A stretch of DNA of 64,000 nucleotides, from positions 12,446,001 to 12,510,000 of the forward strand of contig CM061109.1 in assembly GCA_030770545.1 (NCBI GenBank), read 5' to 3'. A program made the translations under genes and the position numbers. The stretch's first letter is position 1, and every line of letters begins with the position of its first letter. Positions 55,991 through 64,000 of this stretch are shown piece after piece. This DNA comes from Macropodus opercularis (Eukaryota; Chordata; Actinopteri; Anabantiformes; Osphronemidae). The notes beneath the pieces were generated by a model. That model was not told where the DNA came from. It did not search any database and worked only from the letters and a program-made list of their open reading frames with translations.

Positions 55991-58900
55991 TGTGAAGGAG
56001 GACCTTCAAATAAATAATGTGTGGCAAACAGCAGACGAGAGAGCATCTTGAAGACTTACCTTGTATTTCAATTTTGTTCATGTAGAATAATGTGGAAATC
56101 AGTAATTGAGTTAATCAACAACAAATACGTCTGTGAAGTGTATTTTGCATACTGTACAATCTATGCATAACATGAACAACGTGCTCTCGTAGCGCTGGCT
56201 TACGTTCGGCTTGTATATTTACATTTCACGCAGCTCGTGGTGTCGTGAAGTGGAATGTTTTCCCAGCAAATCCCACAGGTGTTGGGAACTTGCAGGCTGC
56301 TTTTTCTTCATTCTAGTCCAACTAATGCCAAATTGTGCTGACTGGATTCAGACCAGGTGGCTGTGGAGAACAAACCGTGTGCTGACGTCCGCTCTTTAAG
56401 TTTGACTAAACTTCATTTCTTTAAGTAATGATGGACTTCTCTTCTTAATTGACTCTGTCTTGCTATAATATGGATTTGTACTGTAGTTGAAGTAGCACTA
56501 ATAGGGCCATTGACTCTGTCCCCACCCTTCCTCTGAACACGACAACCGATTGTCTAAAGAGCATTAAGAAGGCAAGAAACGTCACAATCAACTCTTAATA
56601 AGCCAAGTCACAGATGTAAAGGACTCAACCGAAGCTGACGTCTCTAATAGCACTTATATCAAGTACTTCTTTGGATTTTTCTTTTTTCTTGTAGCTGATT
56701 GTCACCAGCCACTGGCCAGGTGAATCACCCTGGTGGGACTTTTTACTGGCGTGATTATCTCACAGCTGAGATTTTACAGCCCCCTGCCAATCCCTTCATT
56801 CCTCACATTACTCACACTTTTAAGGTATTTATCATAAAGAGCATTAGACTGTGCTCTCTTAACATTTTTCCCCGTGGAGCCCATTCTAAGGCTCTGCCTG
56901 ACTGCCTTTTATTTCGACACAGCCGTAGAGGGACTGGCTGGCTCGCCTCCCATCCTCCACCGGGCAGACAGCCTTTTTGTTTCATGGTTGAGTGCAGCGA
57001 TCATTACAGACGCTGTGTCACTGGCTGTTTTGTAAAGTTACAGGTTAAAGGAACAAGCGCTAATGCAAATAACGTCCCTCTGTGTGTTGCCGCATCTAAA
57101 ATTGGGTTTGTCTGCTTGGTCATGTCTTGCTCTAAGAATGGGTAAGTACGTTGATATGGCTGATTTGGAAGCAGATGGGGGAGAATCATCGCACTGAAAA
57201 GGCTCCAGTGGATTTTCACAGTCTAAGGACTCAGGCAATGAATCAGTAGCCTCTCAGAGAAACTTGCATTATCGGTAGAACATTCATTTCATACAGACAA
57301 CATTTATGCAGCATACTGCATTTCATCAAGTTCTTCAGGTTTCTGGCTGTTTTAAATGACAGAGTCAGTATTTGGTATTTCAAAGGGTTGATCCCTCTGA
57401 CCAGTTATCAGTTTCACCATCAATTTTAATTGCGAGCATAATTAAGCTTTGATCAGGGGGAATGAGACCAGTAAAGAAAGAAAAAAATAAAAGGAGCTGC
57501 GGCAGTTCTGCAGTAGCCTGCGTCTCATGAGGGAGGGTAGGTTGTGTGTGAACAGCAGAGGGTGAAACACTGTGTCTCTGCTCTGGTCTGTTCACCCTCC
57601 ATTTCACACCTGACACACACACACAGGACTGAACCCTCATTAGAACACTGCAATTAAAACAGACGCCATCACGTTAATAGGCTTCACTACCTGCTTTCCA
57701 CCGTGTTGATTCTGCTGCTTATTTCTTGTTTGTGTTTTGATTGTGTTGACGTTGAGGCAGAGTTTCCACTCACACGCCAGGTCGCTGACCCGTCTGTCCT
57801 CTCTCAGCTGTGTTGCTCCCCTCTCTTGCGTATCTATGAATCACATCAGTGGTTTCCTGATGTGCTAAATTTATCTCCCGCCCATGGGAATCACTGCCAC
57901 ATTAGCTTCCTGATAGATACTGACGTCCCATTGTGTAAGGCAAGTCTAATGAAATGATGATGATGATATTGACTGTGGGCCGCTTGCCAGCCCTCCCCTC
58001 TCTTCTCTACATGCCATTCATGCACACATGTAGTGATGGCCCCAATTTGGCCTAAAAGTAATTAGTTTTTACCTTTTGCCTCAGATTTGTTCATTCATCC
58101 ATTCATCTTGGTATTAGTTTTCATTTTGGGCTTGTTATTTGTTCTTTGCAGAGTCTGTATGAGCTTTATTTTGTATTAAAGCCATGCTTGACATAACAAA
58201 ACACAGATAACAGAATCAATTGTAACTCCTTAGGGCCTCTGACTTTTAAAATAATTATAATGGTTTACACTTATCTAAACAGCCTCCTCTAATGGACTGC
58301 ATGTCCAGAGCTTGATTAATCTTGGCAAAGAGTACATTTTATCAGGGGATTAACTGTTCAGAGACTGGAACGTCCCAGTCTCCATGGTTAGGGAGTGTAA
58401 ACCTAATGTTAGGGATATTAAAGTTGAAAGGATGCTAGTAAATGCCTTTGCTGGGCATTTTCTAAAGGTATAAACATGAGGCCGGGAGCAATTACACTGC
58501 AGCTATCAAGTCTGCGTGTGCTGCTAAACGAACAAACCACAATCTGGCATATGACAGAAGTACAGAGCTCCAGTGAAAGCATGGCCTGCTGTTTACCGAG
58601 TCACATTAATATGAACTGTAAAGCAGGATAGTAAATATGTGTCTGTGCTGAAATAAAATGACAAACAGTAACAGCAATGATGAAAACTACTTGCACTGGT
58701 GTTCGGCCCTGCTGCTGTGCCACCTTAACTCACGCTTTTCTAATTCGCTTAGCTTTTATCTTCGGCTCGCAGCACACAAGCTACACCACGTCTGCAGAGA
58801 GCATCCGTTTATTAGTCAAAATGATTTGCACAGCCAGCAAAAGGATATTAGATGTTTATTAAATTATGGACATTTTAATTTCCGTGCAGCTTGATAATAT

Positions 58901-60430
58901 CTCCTCCACTGCCTCAGAGTTTGTTTCTGTGATATAAATGCCTGAACAAAAAAAAACAGTGCACTTCATTTCAGCTTTAGGGTAAATTCCTTGTAGCACA
59001 GATAAGGTAAAAATCTGAGAAAAAGCTTTTCAGAACAGTGTTCACAGAGTTTTAGGTTATCAGTTGCTTAAGAGAGCAAAGTATCACCATGGAGAGTATA
59101 TTTGTCTCATGAGTAATAATGAACTTAAACATTTGGGCTGTAATAGAAACCATGCAATAGTAATAAAATGTAAAAATCAAATGTAAATATCAAATTGGGT
59201 TGTCTTTTTTTTTTTCATTTCTTTATGAGCGATCTGGTCTCTGTGTGTCATTATACTGTAAACATCCTGGATCTGTTTCTTTTTCAGTGTTTATTGACTT
59301 TAAGCAGGAGTCACAGTGTAAAATAATAATTATTGTGTTATTATGTGACTCACAGTGTTGCTCCATCAACCAATGCCCTAGCCGACGCAACATCTGACAG
59401 GATAATGTGTGATTGATGAAATGAGCCACGGCACTGGGCAAGTTTATTTTAAATGCTCCGATAGGAGCTGCTGCACTCCAGAGATATTCGGTTACATTCA
59501 CATCAATCTAGTCCGTGAGCCCATGTTCTTTATAGCATTGATAATATCCCTGACTATCACTGTTTTGATCACAGAGAATTTTCCACTGTCACGTCATTCA
59601 AAGCTCCAAGCTCTCTGACACGATTACAGGATAAAATCCTAAAATAGCTTTCAGGTCACAGTGATGGTTATATATGTGACTATGAAGGTCATTCCCCACC
59701 TTCTATAAACGTGAAGTATGCTTATCTAATCACACTCCACAGAAAGACGCAAAAGAAAGTAAACAGCAAGCAGTCAAACCTGTAAATACCTACACTGCTA
59801 CATACCTCTGTTGTCTGTGTCTGTGTAACGCTGAGCAAGAGATGTCGATACATATTCATACATTTTTATTAATTACTTAAAATGCACTTGAAGATTCTTA
59901 GTATTTAGGAGATTGTTTAAATAAACTTCATGAAACACAGCATAACAGCTGAATGTTTATCCATCCCATGGGAGAAATACTTTTAATATTGCGGTTGTGA
60001 TATTTATCATAGCTATTTGTAGCTTTGTTTTTTGCCTCTCTGTGTTACAGACTTTGTGTGAGCTTTGCAGCATCGTGGTGATCTTTAGTCGCTTCACATG
60101 TTACTTTTGTGTCGCGTGGTTGACTGTTACTGTAAAACATCCCTAAGCCTGCAGAAAAACAACTTTTAAAAAACAGCCAGCGAGCACATCACAGGAACAT
60201 ATGAAACGCTTTTTGTGACCAAAGTGAAACGTTCATACATTCTTGTGATGGAAAGCATCATTAAATAAACTCAGCGACCACTTTCTAAGGTACACCTGCC
60301 CTGTCTAATGTCATCCACTGGAGCAGGGACATGGTTCTCAGTGTGCACACGACCTTCCAAAGCCAACAAATGAACCTTGTGCTATTTTTAAGCAGGGGCC
60401 TGGCAGCAGACTTCTACTGCAGCCATTACA
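55991..60430. other. Intergenic region between gad1 and gorasp2, no gene seen
   Basis: About 4.4 kb without a recognisable coding exon. It contains only short open frames, brief low-complexity stretches, and a possible dispersed-repeat remnant at 60267-60300. Confidence 0.7.
60267..60300. repeat. Remnant of a dispersed fish repeat
   Basis: The string CGACCACTTTCTAAGGTACA resembles the CCACTTTATTAGGTACACCT motif of a family widespread in fish genomes. Recognised from memory over only about 34 bp. Confidence 0.35.
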
Positions 60431-60440
60431 CCGGAAGTGC
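60431..60440 (+). promoter_or_regulatory. gorasp2: ETS/GABP-type site upstream of gorasp2
   Basis: CCGGAAGTGC, a consensus ETS-family site, 99 bp before the gorasp2 start codon. No TATA box is evident. This is typical of housekeeping promoters, where such sites sit close to the transcription start. Confidence 0.5.
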
Positions 60441-60538
60441 TGTGGAACCAGGAACCACGGGGATAGATCAGCTGGAGAGCCGCCTGGCAGACGCACAGCG
60501 CAGCCGAGCCCAGCCCGACCCTTCCCGTTAGGGCAGAC

Positions 60539-63488
60539 ATGGGGGGCTCCCAGAGCGTGGACATACCCGGAGGAAGTCACGGATACCACGTCCTCAGAGT
60601 AAGTGTCCGTGTCCGAGACGCTGCTACGGAGAAACCTACAGACTCTGCTGGCCCGTGTTTCAGTCCAGCATCTAAACGCCAATGTGCACAATACGCACAC
60701 GTGTCCAGTCCAGTAGCAGTAATATCACCAGACGTCGGGAATGTTTGAATGATAGGTTGATGTTATGTAGCGAGAAAGCTCGTCGGCTGTGATTGCTGGC
60801 TAACATTGCTAGCTAGCTAGCCTCGGCTAGCTGTCGGGACGTCTGAATGAACGCTCCTCCGTGGTGTTGACAATCTCCCACTCATCTAACCGTGTGTGCT
60901 ACGTTGACTCTGTGCGTAGTCTTCCTTCAGCTGTTATTTGGTTTAGTGGCGGATGTGTCCTGTGCGTTTGATTGTGTTCAGCTCATCGTGGTTAACTGGT
61001 TTTTGAACTCGCAGCCAGACTCAACCTGCAGGTCCCTGAAGAACCGGAGCAGCCAGTGTTTGATTCCAGTAAGGGCGGTGGTGTGGACACCTAGGAAAAC
61101 TGCATAGTATGCGTCGTAATGCACCTGCAACTATGCTCTTTTATTTTGTATTTTACAAAACATCTTTTGATTATATTTGAAATTATTGTGAAGTACCTAA
61201 ACATCCACATTACAAACTTTATATATCATGATTTATACTCAACTGCATCGTTTGTATTATTCGTTATGGACAAAGTGTGTCCACCCCATCAAGATAACTG
61301 AATTAGCTGATGAGTACGTTTCTATGATTTCTTACACAACTGCTTTGAGAATTCGCAGAACTTTCACTTTGGTAAGACTTCACTGTCCTCATCTTTGCGT
61401 CGTTGTGTTTTACAGGTGCAAGAGAATTCCCCAGGTCACTGTGCCGGACTGGAGCCGTACTTTGATTTCATCATTTCCATCTGTGATACTAGATTGGTAG
61501 GTTTACTGTAGATCCAGACAATAACACCACCTATACAGTGGCTGCTGCACCTGCTTCAGATTTTCTTGAACACGCTGATCTCTGACAGAACAAAGACAAT
61601 GACACCCTAAAAGAGCTGCTGAAGGTGAACGTGGAGAGGCCCATTAAGATGCAGTTATACAACAGCAAGACGATGGCAGTGCGGGACGCGACTGTCACAC
61701 CCAGCAACATCTGGGGGGGGCAGGGGCTTCTGGGAGTCAGTATTCGCTTCTGCAGCTTTGAAGGAGCCAATGAAAATGTTTGGCATGTTTTGGTGAGTGT
61801 GGCTATAATTAAATCATGTTTTACTTTTATCTGGATAAAGAAACTTTGAAATGTCTTTCCGGATGTAATGTAAATGTGATGTACATGTCCAGGAAGTAGA
61901 GCCAAACTCACCTGCAGCGCTGGCCGGTTTGAGGGCTAATACAGACTACATTATAGGAACAGACATTGAGATGAATGAGGTAACTACTTTGCAGATTGTT
62001 GGTAAATTTGAAATGAAGTTGGCAACATGTTAAGTGCTGTGTAACTCCAATCAACAGAGCGATGATCTGTGGTCCCTCATCGAAGCCCACGATGGGAAGG
62101 AGCTGAAGCTGTATGTCTACAACACAGACACAGACAACTGTCGTGAGGTGCTCATCAGTCCTAACTCTGACTGGGGTGGAGAGGGCAGGTAGTACGCCTC
62201 CTAATACCAAGCAATCTAATTCATTATACCAGACATTTCTGAAGTTATTTAATAATGTTTTACCAAAGTGCTTAAGTTCATGCTTGAGGCTTCAGTCTTG
62301 GGTGTGTTGGGCGTTTTCACCCACCGGCATTGCTGTGTTTTTGTCTCTTCAGTCTAGGATGTGGGATTGGTTATGGCTACCTCCACAGGATACCTACACT
62401 GCCCTTTTCAGAAGGCAAAAAGATCAGTTATCCTGCACAGACTCCTAATGAACCAGCTCCTCCGTCTAAAGATGGATTCACAGAGGTAGTTCTGCAAGTA
62501 AAGTGCTTGGAGCCAGGAAAAACATTTTGAGCACAGCACTAGATTTTATATCTTGTGAATATTGTCCTTTTGGGGTTTAGGTCCATCTATCTGCTGTCGT
62601 TCCAACCGTTCCTGTGTCTTCTGCGTCGACTGGATTTGAGCGATCGTTCGCTGGCCTGTCAGTCACCTATAATCCAACCACTGACTTTACAAATCACCAG
62701 ACGGGTAAATGATCATCCAGTTTTAAATGTTGGTGGAATCCAAACGTCCAGACTTCAAAGGGTTGCTTAAAGAAATAAACGTTAGTCCTGGTAATGTTTA
62801 CCATGTTAATGACAGTTTTGTTAAATGTGGTTTCAGAAGCTCCTACAGTTCAACTGCATGAACAACCCTCATCACAGAGTCCTCCCCTGTCAGTCAGTCC
62901 TGCTCCAACACTACCAGGTCAGTGGAAACTTGTGAGACTAGCAGCTCAGCTTCTCTTTAAAACCTAACCTAAATAAAAGTGTCTAATACAAATATATTTG
63001 TTGCACAGGTGTAATGCATTTACATAGAGGCCTTCCACCGCTTCCTAATTTGCCAAACCTCAATGGGACCTTGCTAGACATGAGCCAAGTGTTGCCAGCT
63101 GGAGTTGGATCACAACATGCAGGTACCTTTTACTTCTGTAGTGTTTCTTGAAAATAGTGCCCTGCTGTTAAATGGTCGGTATAAAAGTTGGTACAACTGT
63201 AACGTTTTCGTGCTGTTCAAAGTATGGCGTTCTGGTATGTTACAGATTTTTGTGTTGCACTCTGTAGGTCTGCCACCTCTTACCCTGCCCGGTGTGGTTC
63301 CTGGTGTTATGCTGCCTCCATCTGACTTTGTTCTTCCTCCCATCACTGATAATATAGCTCCTGCTGTTACACAAGTTGTGATAGGTCCCTTCAGCCAAAT
63401 AAACAGCTCACTAACCAAGATCCCCGTCCCATCAATAGTGGCAACCTCTGAATCTATAAACATCACAATGTCTGCAGACTCATCTTAG
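60539..63488 (+). CDS. gorasp2: Golgi reassembly-stacking protein 2 (GRASP55)
   Basis: Peripheral Golgi protein that tethers medial/trans cisternae and helps secretory and unconventional trafficking. Ten exons: 60539-60598, 61416-61496, 61589-61792, 61893-61979, 62058-62188, 62353-62485, 62581-62704, 62837-62917, 63009-63122, 63268-63488 (stop TAG). Phases agree throughout, giving 411 aa (human about 452). Seen: N-terminal MGGSQSVDIPGG with Gly2 available for myristoylation; two GRASP-type PDZ domains, the first about residues 15-105 with groove LLGVSIRF at 94-101, the second about 111-199 with SLGCGIGYGYLHRIP at 188-202; then a Ser/Pro/Leu-rich C-terminal region from about 210, where phosphorylation is known to control stacking. 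That region is about 40 residues shorter than in human. The NVWHVLEVEPNSPAALAGLR junction and DNCREV block favour GRASP55 over GRASP65. Confidence 0.96.
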
Positions 63489-64000
63489 CAGCCATTTAAT
63501 GTTCCCGACTTGCTTTCTGCCTGTATACAATATAACCAGTCTCTTAGTAGCACTTCAGTTGACAAATTGCTCCTATACACAGTAAGGATTGCTGTAGAAA
63601 AGAACATCAGTATCTCAAGCGTGCTGGAACTACATCAGCAGTCTGTTCACTTGCAGGAATTTCCTTAGAAATAGGTGTCAAAACAAAACCATGTAGACAG
63701 CTGAGGCTCTGCACTCGAAGGGGTTTGTGGATGGTTGGTGAAGCAAAAAGTACAAGAACCATTCCGAGGTTTCAACAGAGAGCAGATTTGCAGTCTTCAG
63801 CACCATTCATGCTATAGTAAAAGGTGATGCGTGAACGTGGAAACAAATGTAAAAATGTGGGGAAACCAGTTACTTTTAAGTGTGCAAATATCTAAGGGTT
63901 GCGATCTTGAGGGGAAGACAGGGTACAAACTGGGATTTGCTTTTTACTTGCCTGCTGTAAAGCTTTTAAAGACAAACTTTCATTTTTGTATAAAAATAAT
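63489..64000 (+). other. gorasp2: gorasp2 3' UTR, continuing past the window
   Basis: Non-coding sequence after the stop codon. No clear AATAAA is seen before the window ends, so the transcript probably continues. Confidence 0.6.

Overview
This window is vertebrate genomic DNA, almost certainly from a teleost fish and probably a percomorph. All four recognisable genes have many exons with GT-AG introns, and the spacers are AT-rich and non-coding. The introns are compact and there are several fish-type repeat fragments. The proteins read as clear orthologues of vertebrate genes. I joined exons by hand, checking reading phase at every junction; exon limits are predictions from splice signals and protein continuity, not transcripts.

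Layout, all genes on the + strand: (1) 117-27544, the 3' part of a class III myosin gene, myo3b (second half of the motor, IQ neck, short tail). Its kinase domain and first half of the motor lie upstream of the window. Two introns of about 7.7 kb dominate it; one carries a 1.8-kb, 27-bp minisatellite. (2) 36283-37755, the two-exon Wnt-responsive zinc-finger gene sp5, preceded by a cluster of TCF/LEF-like sites. (3) 46389-54632, gad1 (GAD67, the GABA-synthesising enzyme) in 16 coding exons giving 591 aa, with a TATA box and a probable 5' non-coding exon upstream and a long 3' UTR. (4) 60539-63488, gorasp2 (GRASP55) in 10 exons giving 411 aa; its 3' UTR runs off the window.

The order myo3b-sp5-gad1-gorasp2, all in one orientation, matches human 2q31.1 (MYO3B-SP5-ERICH2-GAD1-GORASP2), except that nothing like ERICH2 was recognised between sp5 and gad1. 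The genes do not form one pathway: stereocilia and photoreceptor actin motor, Wnt effector, neurotransmitter synthesis and Golgi stacking. The linkage looks like ancient conserved synteny.

I found no dramatic new system. The best leads are the large minisatellite with nested higher-order structure in myo3b intron 4, a 76-bp GC-AG intron at the motor/neck junction of myo3b, and a possible internal gad1 promoter with an in-frame alternative N-terminus just before coding exon 3. Next come the sp5 TCF/LEF cluster, a perfect 15-bp-arm inverted repeat, and a possible intronic regulatory element with paired homeodomain sites.
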